Below, piece after piece: positions 19,760 to 30,629 of a stretch of 64,000 nucleotides of DNA. The translations under genes and the position numbers were made by a program. This DNA is from Dendrolimus kikuchii. Its lineage: Eukaryota; Arthropoda; Insecta; Lepidoptera; Lasiocampidae. Within the stretch, counting starts at the first letter, position 1; each line of letters opens with the position of its first letter. The stretch is from assembly GCA_019925095.2 (NCBI GenBank), contig CM034392.1, forward strand, positions 10,435,887-10,499,886. Direction: 5' to 3'. The notes under the pieces are model-generated. The model was not told where the DNA came from and did not search any database. It worked only from the letters and a program-made list of their open reading frames with translations.

Positions 19760-20110
19760 TTAAAAAAAGAGCCTGAGATAGATAAATAATTATGATGAAA
19801 ACGTTTTTATAGCTAGACGTGTTGCTGGGGAGTTTCTTGCCACTTCTTCCCCTTTAAACAACGATAGCACGTTGCGAAGCGGTATACATAGAATAGGAAG
19901 TAGTTTTAAATTTTGACTAAATTTTGAACTTCAAAAGTAATCTCCAGTAGAGTGGAGGAATTTGAAGAGGGGATGGGAGAATCGGGCCGTAGGAACTCTG
20001 ACTTATAGCACGAAACACGATTAGCAGAAGGCGAATCATTTTACGCCGATATTCTGTGAGAACGTGGTATCACACCGATCGTACCAGCCCTAAGAACTGT
20101 AATCAGTAAT
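19760..20110 (+). mobile_element. Old LINE 3' end and adjoining repeat
   Basis: 'ggggagtttcttgccacttc' and 'gaagtagttttaaattttga' with 'ttgaacttcaaaagtaatct' resemble a widespread lepidopteran LINE 3' end. From ~20040, 'ctgtgagaacgtggtatcac' and 'accgatcgtaccagccctaa' resemble another common repeat. No second copy here confirms either, so both are from general resemblance. Confidence 0.4.
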
Positions 20111-20124
20111 TACCGTTATTTAAA

Positions 20125-20275
20125 AAGAAAGAAAATCATTTTATTCAGGGCAAATTACACTGTAAAGTAATATATTTTTTTATTATATTGGATACACGTA
20201 ACTTGCTTAACTTGGGGATATACAATATGTGTTTGTCTGCTAATTATATTTATACATGTAAATACCTATATATTT
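20125..20275 (+). mobile_element. Fragment of tRNA-derived SINE (3' part)
   Basis: 'cgtaacttgcttaacttggg' followed by 'gatatacaatatgtgtttgt' matches 59870-59915 in the SINE at 59692 ('cgtaacttgcttaatttggg'). The tRNA-like head is absent. The preceding 20125-20170 has a LINE-tail-like 'aaagaaagaaaatcatttta'. Confidence 0.6.
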
Positions 20276-20880
20276 CTTTCGTGTATCTCTCACATGGCTT
20301 TAACAATTTGTAGATATCAAATTTTGTATTTAGGTAAAGTTTTTCTTTTTAAAGTTTATCTATGTAAGTGTATTTGTTTCCTCTATAATGTGCAAATCTT
20401 TAAAGAACTTCGGCTCTAGTAATCTAAGTTGGATACTCTATTAGGCATTATCTTGTATTCACATCCCAATTATATCACTCATGCAAGCGAGCGCATAATC
20501 ATATTACATTGTGTGCACACGTCATTAGTGTCACTCATACGTCGCACGCTGCAGTCTAGAAAGTCCGTGTACTTGTCGCGCGTTGCTTGTCGCCAGGTGT
20601 AAGTTTTCACGTCGGGTATTAAGTTACGTGTAATAAAATATTCGATTATTAATTTCTATTTATAATATCCTGCTTGCCAACTAGAAGATATTCTTATTGA
20701 AATCAAAGCTATGTTAACGATTTGAAGCGAGATTTTTTTTAAATTATGTTTTGACTCTGACGCACTTAACAAGTTAATTGACAATTGGGGAAACTACACC
20801 ATTATTGACACCCAAATAAAATGATTGGCACGCTATTATTTTATTCAAAAATGAAATAATAATAACAAAAAAAGCATAAA
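20276..20880. other. Unassigned, CpG-containing patch at 20500-20620
   Basis: AT-rich except 20500-20620, which has several CpG sites and a splice-donor-like 'cgccaggtgtaagt'. No frame of note. It could be a 5' exon or promoter of an unseen transcript, but evidence is thin. Confidence 0.35.
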
Positions 20881-20911
20881 TTGTGTGTGTGTGTCTGTGT
20901 GTGTGTGTGTG
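20881..20911. repeat. (TG)n microsatellite
   Basis: TG units with one 'tctg' interruption, right next to the D2 element. Confidence 0.95.
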
Positions 20912-20924
20912 CAGTTCGCACGCC

Positions 20925-21245
20925 GAAGAAGTGAAACAAAGTATGACAAGCGGTGAAATGGACTCTAAATTTCGTGACGTCATATTTCATATATTATATC
21001 TTTATAATATATTTAAGCTTTAAAACACGAAATTTCAAATATTGACGCAAAACGTCAAAACATTTCTAACCCAGATAGGGAGGGTTATGATGCATGAGCA
21101 TAGTTTTTAAATTATTAAATATAATGTACTCTATCTCATTCTCTCGCAGACTTAGTCCTATAGATTTGCGTGTCCCTTTTTGGTGTCGCTTTTTCGTTTC
21201 ATCGAGTTTCATATCACAACGATTCTAAAGACGTTTCACTTCAAT
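20925..21245 (+). mobile_element. MITE-like family D, copy 2 (full length)
   Basis: The ends 'gaagtgaaac' (20926) and 'gtttcacttc' (near 21240) form a 10-bp terminal inverted repeat. The interior carries 'cgtgacgtcatatttcatat', 'tattatatctttataatata' and the 'tctctcgcagacttagtcct' block shared with copies D1 and D3. It is ~320 bp with no coding. The superfamily is unknown. Confidence 0.78.
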
Positions 21246-21248
21246 ATA

Positions 21249-21375
21249 TGTCATGCCACATTGGAATTAATTTGGTCAAGGGTTTTCTACGTTTTGCCCT
21301 TCCTATGGCAAGTCTTCCAAAAGTCTGAGCTATTTTTATGGTCCATGGTCTTAGAGACATACAAAATAATAATTA
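21249..21375 (+). mobile_element. R1-like LINE 3' end fragment
   Basis: Diverged copy of 575-715: 'gtcatgccacattggaatta', 'atttggtcaagggttttcta', 'ctatttttatggtccatggt', ending in 'aataataattatcattattg'. It directly follows MITE D2. A short deletion is seen relative to the first copy. Confidence 0.65.
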
Positions 21376-21519
21376 TCATTATTGTATAGGTACAAATAAC
21401 TTTTTTTTATTAATATCTTTAATAAATTGAATACGTGTTAATTATTGGATGGGGTCCCAACAAGAGCGTAATTTACGTAATAGCGAATTATCATAAAATT
21501 TATAATAGAAAATTGGCCA
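21376..21519. other. Unassigned AT-rich sequence
   Basis: Nothing recognised. Confidence 0.5.
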
Positions 21520-21720
21520 AGTGCAAGTTAGGCCACGTAGAAGCTAAGTCCCATAAAGATAACGAACATTAAAAAAATTAAATAGCTCCCATTTAAGTTT
21601 ACTGTGTCATCTAACTCTGAGTTTGGCAGATTATGTTAACGTAAAAAAATGTTCGGAACAATAAAGAAAATTATTTTACCAAGACACTTCCCATTTTATA
21701 TACAGCGTAGTTACGGTTCT
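21520..21720 (+). mobile_element. Repeat family K, longer copy
   Basis: 'ttggccaagtgcaagttagg' then 'ccacgtagaagctaagtccc', then an AT-rich middle with 'gagtttggcagatta' (compare 'gagtttggcaggaacgtaca' at 1336). Non-coding. Confidence 0.5.
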
Positions 21721-22007
21721 GTTGTAATATAAAAATATGTTCTGTTGTTTATTAACACGACACATGACGCTCAGCTGTAATCGCCTGGTAACATGTCTGC
21801 CGTATAAGTTACGATCAGTTTATTTCTATTTTGTAAATGACATTATACTCAACCCTCGTTACATGTTTATGTACATTGGTATAAATTGTTACGTAAGAAG
21901 ATTTTTTAATTTTATTAGAACTCCTTCTGCCTTTGTATATCACAGGCTTTACGACGCTGCACACACATAGCTTAATGAAATTCTGAAGAACTAAAATGAT
22001 ATGGGTG
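21721..22007. other. Unassigned sequence
   Basis: A 77-codon plus frame (21737-21970) has scattered cysteines but no known pattern. It is probably chance. Confidence 0.45.
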
Positions 22008-22335
22008 GTATTTTCTTAATTTTTCGTGGCTAGTACACATAATAGAACTACGTTTTAACGGTTTTAAGCGCGGTGTTATATAAGATTTTTAAAACCATAA
22101 ACAAAAATTAAAATTAAATTATTAAAATGAATAAGTTGGGGGTAGCCTAAACAATAACTTAAATATTACTCATTGACACTTGACATCTTTGTCTTCGTTT
22201 TGTCTTTTCGTTTTCGTCTTCATTTTCGTCGTCATAGCGTCTAACTATGTGAAAAGTAGCAGAAACAACGGAATAAAAATAAAATAAAATACCGCGCTTA
22301 AAACGGTTAAAATGTAGTTTAGTTATTTAAGGGTG
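22008..22335. mobile_element. Fold-back element, family P copy 1
   Basis: The left arm 'actacgttttaacggtttta' plus 'agcgcggt' is mirrored on the right by 'accgcgcttaaaacggttaa' plus 'aatgtagttt'. The left flank 'ttcgtggctagtacacataa' is shared with the copies at 25912 and 61428. The interior contains 'cattgacacttgacatcttt'. It is ~330 bp with no coding. Confidence 0.8.
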
Positions 22336-22884
22336 GCTCTCGTACATGTAACTTGAAGGACGAAAAATAATAACAGCTGTGGTAAGTTATAATAACCGAT
22401 TTTACAAAAATAAATACTAGTACAACGAAAGAAACATATTGTAGTCCATCTATAATTTCTTAAGACTATAAGTAGAATGCTGAGTCTAGGTCATCGAAGA
22501 CAATAGGTATAAAATATACAGGCAATGAGTAACCATAACTTATTTAAATTAAATGGTAGTAAATTACATGAAGTTCCATGAAAACTTCGCAGTAAAGCTT
22601 GTATATTGGTACTTGAGGTTCCTGTGAGTAAAATGTTTTAGATGGCTTCCTACCTACGTAACACTTCACGGTTTTCCCCTACTTGATCGGCATATAACTT
22701 CGTTACATTAAAATTTGCAACTAACCTTTACCTGTTGCGTATTATGTTGGTGCAACAATAATTTCTAGACTCGACGTAATGAGTATAAAAGTTTTTAGCA
22801 GTACGTTTCCTTTATATCACGACAATCACGCGATACTTAAAAAAATGATTACACACATTTTGTTTGAATGTTTTCAAATCTATC
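22336..22884. other. Unassigned, shared motif at 22435-22505
   Basis: 'taagtagaatgctgagtcta' then 'ggtcatcg' has a near match at 30060 ('taagtataatactgagccta'), which points to an old shared repeat. The rest is unassigned. Confidence 0.4.
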
Positions 22885-23107
22885 TATAATATTATAAAAT
22901 TGTAAAAATGCCGTCTCTGTCCATTGAAGCTATTTGAAAAAAAAAACACCTGGAATACACTATATAAACGATGCAATTTTAATTCGATTTCTTGTCTGTT
23001 TGTTCGGGGTTCATGTAAAAACTACGGGGCTGATTTCGATGCGGTTTTCGGAAATCCTGCGGGAATTTCAAGTCAAGCGTGGACGAAGTCGCGGTCATTT
23101 CCTAGTT
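22885..23107 (-). mobile_element. RTE-like tail element, family E copy 3 (internal deletion)
   Basis: Both ends are present: 'actaggaaatgaccgcgact' on minus at the right and 'tagcttcaatggacagagac' at the left. It is less than half the length of E1, so the middle is missing. Plus-strand frames at 22924-23124 are shadows. Confidence 0.75.
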
Positions 23108-23463
23108 GTAAAATAAATATATAAAAAATCATAAATATACATAACCTACAGTTTTTTATTTAATTATACTACTTGTATAAAGTAAAATATGTTAATAACT
23201 ATGAAGGGAGTAATCCTAACGGTTAGAGGAGCGAGATGGAATGTTCTTCCGTCTCAAAGGAGGATCTTCCAGCGAGGCCAATGTTGTCCCTCGCAGGCCT
23301 AGGCCCATCTTTTATAGTTGAAAATTTGTATACATTCTTTGTACGTTTCGGGAAACATTTGTGACATCAATTATAGCACAGCGCCGTCTATTGGCTTGTA
23401 ATTGCTACAACTTTATCTGTTGTATAATGTGAACGTTATTACAGTTTTAATTTTTGAAAGCAG

Positions 23464-23468
<5 letters not shown>
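23108..23468. other. Unassigned sequence
   Basis: 23210-23310 is GC-richer with no match here. 'agcgccgtctattgg' at 23384 is one of the scattered 'agcgccatc' strings. Confidence 0.4.

Positions 23469-23536
<68 letters not shown>
23469..23536. repeat. (TA)n microsatellite
   Basis: About 32 TA units. Confidence 0.98.
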
Positions 23537-23539
<3 letters not shown>

Positions 23540-23970
23540 AAATTATGTTGAATTGTTTCCCAAGAAAGACTAACCGCCCATTATAATAATATTATACCCA
23601 AATCCACTTACATATATTATATACGCGAATACCATATAATAAAATATTATATTCACCTGAACATAATATTGTATTACTATACCTAAAAACATCAGTACTG
23701 TGGACGTTATAAATATCGCTTAAGAAAATGGGAACGATCGTGGTTGCAGTTTTAAACACATGTCAGTAGCAGCAGCCGCGGTTAGAACGTGCTTTTTGTG
23801 TTTTAGCAACTGTATGCGTTTAATATCCCATCAAACGTGTTGTTTAACACTTTAAATGCATCATAAAATAAAACAATAGCAGCCTGGCATAAAAATTGAA
23901 AATCTTCATAGTTTTTTTCTGTGCTGTTTCTGTTCTGGTACATATGTATATAGTTCAGATGTTAGATTGA
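23537..23970. other. Unassigned AT-rich sequence
   Basis: Nothing recognised. Confidence 0.5.
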
Positions 23971-24130
23971 CCGGCTCCTATATCTTACTATTCATTCACA
24001 TGCCTCACCATGGGTTACATTTTGACATTACTTGCTGATACTACTTATAACAATTAGAACGTGATATAAGCTATGGAGCTTATATCATACATTTTTACCG
24101 ATAGTAGGGTAAACGAACGTTCACTAATAA
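23971..24130. mobile_element. Palindromic MITE, family C copy 3 (with central insert)
   Basis: 'ccggctcctatatcttacta' and 'ttacattttgacattacttg' match the left arm. The right arm 'ttaccgatagtagggtaaac' follows a central stretch longer than in other copies (about 24035-24090). It folds less well and is older. Confidence 0.65.
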
Positions 24131-24219
24131 TTTGCTAACGGGCTCTCACTATTTTACCTGCATCGAATACTACCCCACTTTACTTCTCGGAAAAGGATAA
24201 AGAGTGAACGTAATATCTA

Positions 24220-24254
24220 ATCTATATATATAAAAATCAACTATATATATAAAT

Positions 24255-24290
<36 letters not shown>
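24220..24290. repeat. TA-rich microsatellite block
   Basis: Interrupted TATA runs with 'tctatatatataaaaatcaa'. Such strings occur at Helitron 5' ends but also in RTE-like tails, and nothing more supports either. Confidence 0.8.
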
Positions 24291-25911
24291 AAATTTCAAC
24301 ATGTAAAAATTTGTTCAACCGTTTCGTTCTAAGGTAAAAATGAATTATGCACACCCCGCTGATTGGGAGTAGGCAATATGGTAGTGTAGAACTCGCGGCT
24401 ACTGCTAGATACTCACTAAAACCACCTAGATGTTCCTTCTAGCACCCTAAGCCAGGCTAGTAAAATAACAGCTTAAAAAGAGCTACAACCCTGGGAGTTA
24501 GGTTTCAATTAACGTGAACTGTTTATAAACCGTTCTATTTACTAGACTGAAACAAAGGACTAAAGTTACTTAAATTTATTAAGGGAGGGATCCCCAATAA
24601 ATTTCCCTAACCATACATTTAAATTTATTGGAGCCCTTGATTAAGAATAAATACAAATACATTGAAAGGCGTTTCCAAAAGGTAAGCCATGTAACACCAT
24701 TGTGCCTCCATTTCCTTTCAATTACGAGTAAGTCTACTGACACAATGAGTTTTGGCAGAAATTGTGCATTAATACTTTTTTTTAATTAGCGAAGTGCGTG
24801 TGGGTTTTAATAGAGATGATGCAGTTCAAATGTTTAATTTTGATATGAAACCTTACAAGCATTCATTTGAAATTACTGATAATCACAAAAACTATACAAC
24901 AAATTTTGATCGAACTCATTTCATTCTTTGAAAATATATTTAAATTTCTATTATATTGTTTTCTTTTTCATAATATTCCACTTCATAGTACAGAAATTAG
25001 AAAGGAGGGCGGCATACTTTAAACGACTATTAAAGCGAATATACCACCTATTAACTGAAAATCATCAAAAAACAATGTTAAGATTTGCTCCATGTTCAGA
25101 ATGTACCTGATATGAATGTAGATAAACATATCAATTGACACCTCTGAAATAGTTATAAAAGTCAATGTAGAAGTCGTAAAATAATTTTGTTGCGAAGAAA
25201 AATTCGTATCTAGAGAACGTGTCGTTATGTGATCAAAGCTTAATTGCGTTGACCATGCTTCGGAGGCGGACGTCCGGTGATCTTGGGCAACAAAGAAAAT
25301 GGATTAAAATAAAGGAGCGGTCAGGTTGTATCGACAGACAGACGATATTACTTTGGGTTTATTTTTTAGATTGAGTGCAATTTGTATGGAAGTAGATTTT
25401 ATCTGCTGCTTTATAGTTTTGCAATTTCTAAATATATATCCATGTTATTTAAAACATATTTTTGAAAATCAAATCGGTCAGAAATTGAAAGTCTTTTCAA
25501 GTTTCCTTTCAATTTTAGACATATTTTGTATATAAAATATCAATAAATAGAGACCATGGACAAAAAGCTGTTAGGTACCAAGGTGCCGTGGTCTTTCAGA
25601 TACTCGAAGGAAACTCAGGATTTTAAATTCAACAATATTATATTTTAGGTAATTTTACATTGCAGATTTTTACAATTACAAAATTCAGGAGATGACCTGT
25701 GAAATATCACAAGTCATCTTGTCCTTTGTCATCATCAAGTCACCGGCGATTTAAGAGCTTTTCATTCCCATGGTTTTCATTTTAATGATTACTATATATC
25801 TGTCAAGATAAGTCTTTAGTAGTAAACTTCAATCTTTTCAGGGTTTCGATACTAAAGGTATAAATATTATTGAAATTACTTAATTATTTTTGTGATTACT
25901 ATTTACTCGTT
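24291..25911. other. Unassigned, 1.6 kb
   Basis: No repeat or gene supported. Frames at 24928-25110 and 25326-25535 are AT-rich and lack motifs. 25680-25740 has a short imperfect inverted repeat around 'gatgacctgtgaaatatcac' and 'aagtcatcttg'. Confidence 0.45.
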
Positions 25912-26155
25912 TTTCTTAAGTTTTCGCGACTAGTACACAAAATAAAACTACGTTGTAACGGTTTGAGCGTGGAAAATTATTTGATTTTTGATTTTTATTT
26001 TGACGTTTCGCCGATTTTTCAGTAGCTAACTTTAACATCTTTGACTTCCATAATCACGACTACTGAAAAGTGGCCGAAAGGTCGGAATAAAAATTAAAAA
26101 TCAAATAAAATAGCACGCTTAAAGCCATTAAAACGTAGTTTTATTACTATTTAGA
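25912..26155. mobile_element. Fold-back element, family P copy 2
   Basis: Left flank 'cttaagttttcgcgactagt', left arm 'actacgttgtaacggtttga', and right arm 'cgcttaaagccattaaaacg' plus 'tagtttt'. An inner pair 'ttttgacgtttcgccgattt' and 'gtggccgaaaggtcggaata' also folds. It is ~240 bp and the most compact of the three. Confidence 0.8.
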
Positions 26156-26225
26156 AACTTTGTCTAATCAGTAATCAAATTTGCCATCGCTTCGCACTGT
26201 CGACGTCCTTATTTTTATAGTTTTA

Positions 26226-27002
26226 CTAGGATATGCCCGTGACTTCGTCAACAGTTGACTAGAAATTCCTGCAGGATTCTCGACACAAAATATCTCAGCG
26301 TTTAAAAAAGAATGTAAGCTATCGTTTTAGTGGAAGCTGTGTCGGAATAAGCTAATTTTTATGCACCCGAACAACTTCAAACCGCTCCTGGGAAAATAGC
26401 CGCGGGATTCCAAGGATAACAGTAATAGTAACACAAACAGACAAATACAGATACAACAGATAATAGTATCACACATTTTATTACATAAAATTTTCTATCG
26501 ATCAGTGAAAAAATCGCACTGGGCTTCGATTTTGTTTCAATCTGGCCATTTAGAATCATTCCCAGGAAAAAAGTAGCGCAGATTTTAAGTCTAATAATTT
26601 TCTGTGTTTCAACAAAAACCACATCGAAATCGGTCTAGTAGTTTTTATCTGAATCCCACACAAACAGACAAACCGTAAAAAGTTTTTCTATCTATCAGTG
26701 AAAAAATCGCATTGAAATTGGAAAAAAAAAACAATTTGGGCACGTTAAATAATTCCCAGAAAAATTCATGCAGGATTCCTGAGATAAAAAAGTACCGCAG
26801 ATTTAGTCCAAAAATTTGCTATTGATTATTGAAAACCGCATCGAAATCGGCCCAGTAGTTTTTACGTGAATCTTGAACAAACAGACAAGAAATCTAAAGA
26901 AATGCATCGTGTTTTCCATTCTTTATATAGTCTATTCCAGGTGGGTTTTTTTAATAGCTTCAATGTACAGACATGGCATATTTAGAATTTTATAATTTTA
27001 TA
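26226..27002 (+). mobile_element. RTE-like tail element, family E copy 4 (with internal duplication)
   Basis: Starts 'actaggatatgcccgtgact' and ends 'tagcttcaatgtacagacat' plus 'tttagaattttataa'. It is longer than E1. A ~190-bp block is present twice: 'atcagtgaaaaaatcgca' near 26500 and 26694, and 'agtagtttttatctgaatcc' near 26636 matching 'agtagtttttacgtgaatct' near 26856. The minus frame 26377-26622 is not coding. Confidence 0.78.
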
Positions 27003-27694
27003 GATTGCATGTAGCGGAAACCATAGAGAATACATTATAATGATTATTGTATGTTTATAGTGACAACACTACTCTTACTTCGTTGGAAGCTATAAAATAA
27101 AACTGATATCGCGGCTGCCAAGGGCGCTTCGACTAAAGACATTTCGATATAAATGACTTTTTAAATTTCATCTTTGCTCACAGTTCCTTCGGCAATTGTG
27201 TAGACTCGCTTCGCGTAAGTGGATTCTGCGGCCATTTGACGTACGAGACACGAGCATCGCTACGTTGTACTACAAGCTTTGTTACTGGTATTACGTCAAA
27301 TTCTATGATGAACTAAAGCAAATCAGTACAATTCTACAAATTGCTGAGTTAGGTTTATGGCATTCTGATAGTATTTTTAAAATTCCAGTCTTATTGGTCA
27401 ATATTTATAGTTAGGTACCATTATACTCTACGCCGAACTTAATAACATCTCATGATATTTCAATAGATAAGTTGAAACTTATCCTTATTTTTTTTTACTA
27501 GTCGATTAACTCATTAGTAGGTATTTATACTTAAACAGAAATCTGCCCCACTAACCACGTACCTATTTGTTTATAAACTCAATTCGAGTCCTTAGTCAAG
27601 GTGAGAGGTCAACTTGTTTATTTTTCTTTTGATAGGGTTGGTGGAATGTATCGATATTTTTGATTATATTACTACCTCTGTAGTTAAAGAAAGA
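27003..27694. other. Unassigned sequence
   Basis: The plus frame 27196-27414 starts at a non-ATG codon and has no motif. Nothing else is supported. Confidence 0.45.
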
Positions 27695-27900
27695 AAGACT
27701 TTATTGGAAGAAATAGCGACGTAATTACATTCCTTATATATTATTATACAAAAAGCATATTTTGAGAATTTATACGTCGCAATTTCAGCAAACAAGGTTT
27801 GCACTCAGTATATTGCTGTGCCGATATTATATCCAACACAACGCTGGTTTTACAGTGCAAACCTTCTTTTTAGCGTAAGACCAAAACCACCCAATTTCGT
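27695..27900 (-). mobile_element. LINE 3' end, family H copy 1
   Basis: On minus it ends 'caataaagtctttctttctt', a CTTT-type tail. The body has 'caaggtttgcactcagtata' and 'ttgctgtgccgatattatat' (plus strand), with a diverged match at 40660-40800 ('ctagatttgcacttacctta', 'ttgatgtacc'). Non-coding. Confidence 0.5.
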
Positions 27901-28062
27901 TAAACTAATTCTATTTGTGTAATATTTAAATAGTAAATCAAATAAATAAATTTAAATAATACCAACAATAAAATACTTTGTTACTTTTAAATTAAAATAA
28001 ATACATAACCACATAATTGCTTAAATCTATTGGCACATCCCTATGTGTATATCCATGTAAAA
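27901..28062. other. Unassigned AT-rich sequence
   Basis: Nothing recognised. Confidence 0.5.
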
Positions 28063-28117
28063 ACTTGTATCGAAACATCTATTCGAATACAATTCGAATA
28101 GATGTTTCGATACAAGT
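28063..28117. repeat. Perfect 26-bp inverted repeat with 3-base loop
   Basis: The left arm (28063-28088) and right arm (28092-28117) are exact inverse complements. The arm includes 'gtatcgaaacatctattcga' and the loop is 'aca'. An outer pair 'tggcaca' (28031-28037) and 'tgtgcca' (28143-28149) is in line with it, so a larger ~120-bp fold-back is possible. Confidence 0.95.
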
Positions 28118-28149
28118 GATTACCGAATATTAGCACATTCTGTGTGCCA

Positions 28150-28799
28150 TGTCACTGACATGAGGCAACAATTGACATTTTACTTCATAGACTGTAAATA
28201 TGTAATGTGTTATTTTACCGTAAGGATATAAAATGTTTAATATATTTTATTTTTCCAGCCTATATACTATTTAGGCCTTGAACAAGACTGACTCGCGTTA
28301 AAGGTAAGTTGTCAAACGGTGATATGTGTTTATTGCATACGAGTTTCTTGTTTATTGAAAATAAAATATAAATTTCAATTTTTAGAAGGGGAATTAAGTA
28401 CTTAGAATTCTCAGTCTATAAGTATAGTTTTGAAATTGATAGACATTATGTTGTTACAACAACCAGTGGCAGGTACCAGATGGCTTGCAGGGACGCAGAT
28501 TAGGTTGAGTGGATAGTTTGACGGCCATCTTCCTGTCCCCCGCTCGGAGGCCATGGGAGCATACAGCCAATCAAGAGTCCCACACATATCTCGGTGAGCC
28601 TTCCTCCCAGGCCCGTAGTAGCTCTATGTTACGATTACAAAGAAATTAAATCAATATAATGCACCGACAATAGCACAGCAAAACATAAATAACAGTCGCA
28701 GACAACCTGATTTGGTGTATCTAATACGTAATGAATGACAAGTGGGCAACCTGACAACGTATTTGATATCGAATTACAGCGATAGTTGTCTACATAACA
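28150..28799. other. Unassigned, GC-rich patch at 28450-28640
   Basis: The patch has 'ccatcttcctgtcccccgct' and 'gagccttcctcccaggcccg', with no open frame and no match here. It is probably an old repeat remnant. Confidence 0.4.
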
Positions 28800-29230
28800 A
28801 TTGCAGCGCCATCTATTTTACTAGTCCGTCTATTCCAAATAAACAACGTCTTTTATCGGGATAAAACGTATCTTAAGTGTTGATTCGGGTCATAAGCCAG
28901 ACTTATGTCGAATTTCATTCATATACGTTCAGTAGTTTCCAAAAAAAGATGCGATCGCGGTGCCATCTTTTTCGCTATTTTCGTCTAGCCCACTGAAACG
29001 AGGTTATTTATGGGAATAAAAAATATCCTAAGTTACTCCCTGTGGTATAAGGTAGCTCCCTTTCGAATTTCATTTCAGTCTGTCCCATAGTTTTTACGTG
29101 ATACTCTACATAATTATACATACAGACAGGCACAAACACAGACAGAAAGACAGACAAACAAACAATCCAAAAATTGCTTTTTCGAAATTTCCTGGACCGA
29201 ATTATCCGCCGTAATACTTTTTCACATTTT
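28800..29230 (+). mobile_element. RTE-like tail element with two related units
   Basis: Two similar stretches follow each other. The first runs from 'cttttatcgggataaaacgt' to 'gtcgaatttcattcatatac'. The second runs from 'atttatgggaataaaaaata' to 'ttcgaatttcatttcagtct'. It ends with 'atacagacaggcacaaacac' and 'agacaaacaaacaatcc', the usual end of such tails. Confidence 0.6.
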
Positions 29231-29349
29231 TAACGCAATGTACAAATTCGAACCATTTACAGATTTATTATAACAATATAGATAGAAGATAGATGACGCT
29301 AAGAAAATGTCAATATGATTCCAGTAATTAGTCAGACATAGTCATTTAT

Positions 29350-29445
29350 AAATAACTAACAAGTTGACGACACAACTTATAGACAATGGTTACGGTCCCC
29401 TAAGGACATTTGCAACACTAGAGGTGTCGCCGACCTGGAACCAAT
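29350..29445 (-). mobile_element. SINE-like family A, 3' fragment
   Basis: 'ggttacggtcccctaaggac' then 'atttgcaacactagaggtgt' and 'gacctggaacc' match the 3' portion of family A read on minus. Old and truncated. Confidence 0.5.
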
Positions 29446-30629
29446 TTTATGTTTGTTTGTTTTAGATCTTTAAGTTTGTTGGTTCTCTTTTAAGATTTAC
29501 AAAGCTACCGATTACCTTAAAACATAAACTTTCTATTTAGGGAGTTAATATCGGATATTTTGTTACCGAAAAAATTATATAGTTTCCGTGGAGTAACTTT
29601 CAGGAAGTTGTAGAAAAGCCCTAGTGCAATATAAAATGAATATTTATATGATAATATAAGATTTGCATCCGCAACTTGGCAGTTGGCACTGATCTGCTAT
29701 TCATAAACGAGTAAGATTAAAATTGTCGATGTTTTTATATGACGATCGTCTCTGTTTTTCAATAACTGTTGTAAACCTTCAGTTTTGACTTTTAAAATTA
29801 TGGTAATGTGGCCCAGCTGTCCATCAATCTAGGTACTGTGCCAGTAAGTGACGACTGTATACGTAATGATGCTGGCAAACTTCTTTGCAGTTAAAATGAG
29901 TATTTTGACTACCAGAGAGTTTATTCTACATAAGTTTTGAATATGTATTTTTATATTTGTTCAACATATTTAATTAATATTAGTTACATAAAACACAATA
30001 ATATAATACATTAAAAGAAAACTTATTTGTTATATTCTATCCATAGTCCCCTCAAGAGTATAAGTATAATACTGAGCCTAGTTCACCGTCTTCTATGGGT
30101 AAGGTGCCCGGAACAGTAAAGAACCTCTTTTTGCTGATTGTACAAGGAATTTCAAATTTTAAGTTTAGAATTCCTCTAAATATTACTACAAACGCAAAAA
30201 CTTCTCGAAGCTAATTTATCTCTGCATAATTTAATAAATGTTATTTCTTCGTGTCTTAAATAAATTTCAATATATTATGTCGAACAGCAGTCTAAATTAT
30301 AATTAAGTTTCACGTAACATAAAGTTTCAACCTAGGTATACATATCCCAAAGAAATTTAGAGAGCTCGGTAATATGGTATGTGTTTCGGGAAACATAGGA
30401 TATCCGAAACAAGTCAACTCCTAAACCTTTACATATCAACTCGCATTAAGAGCCTTGTCTTTACAAACTCACACATAAACGACATTTTCCAAGAATGTAT
30501 CTATTTTGAACGGATTTACAAGAGTACAAAAACATTAGGGTCGCTAGAGAGCTAGGGAGAGGGCAGGCAGTTTTTGACTGTCGTCTATGAAATTGGACGC
30601 GGGTTCGAAAACAACGTTTTGTAGCCAGT
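29446..30629. other. Unassigned, 1.2 kb
   Basis: Includes 30040-30110 ('taagtataatactgagccta'), the counterpart of 22435-22505. Near 30600 'cgcgggttcgaaa' looks like a B box, but no A box or tRNA fold accompanies it. Confidence 0.4.

Noticed and set aside
24220..24300. Helitron 5' end ('tctatatatataaaa')
   Set aside because: The string also arises in TA-rich tails, and no 3' hairpin plus CTRR end was found at a fitting distance.
27196..27414. 72-codon frame with a donor-like 'cgcgtaagtgg'
   Set aside because: It lacks an ATG start and any motif, and the donor lies inside the frame with no matching acceptor.
30595..30615. B-box-like 'gggttcgaaaac' as part of a tRNA or SINE
   Set aside because: No A box or matching body at the right distance.
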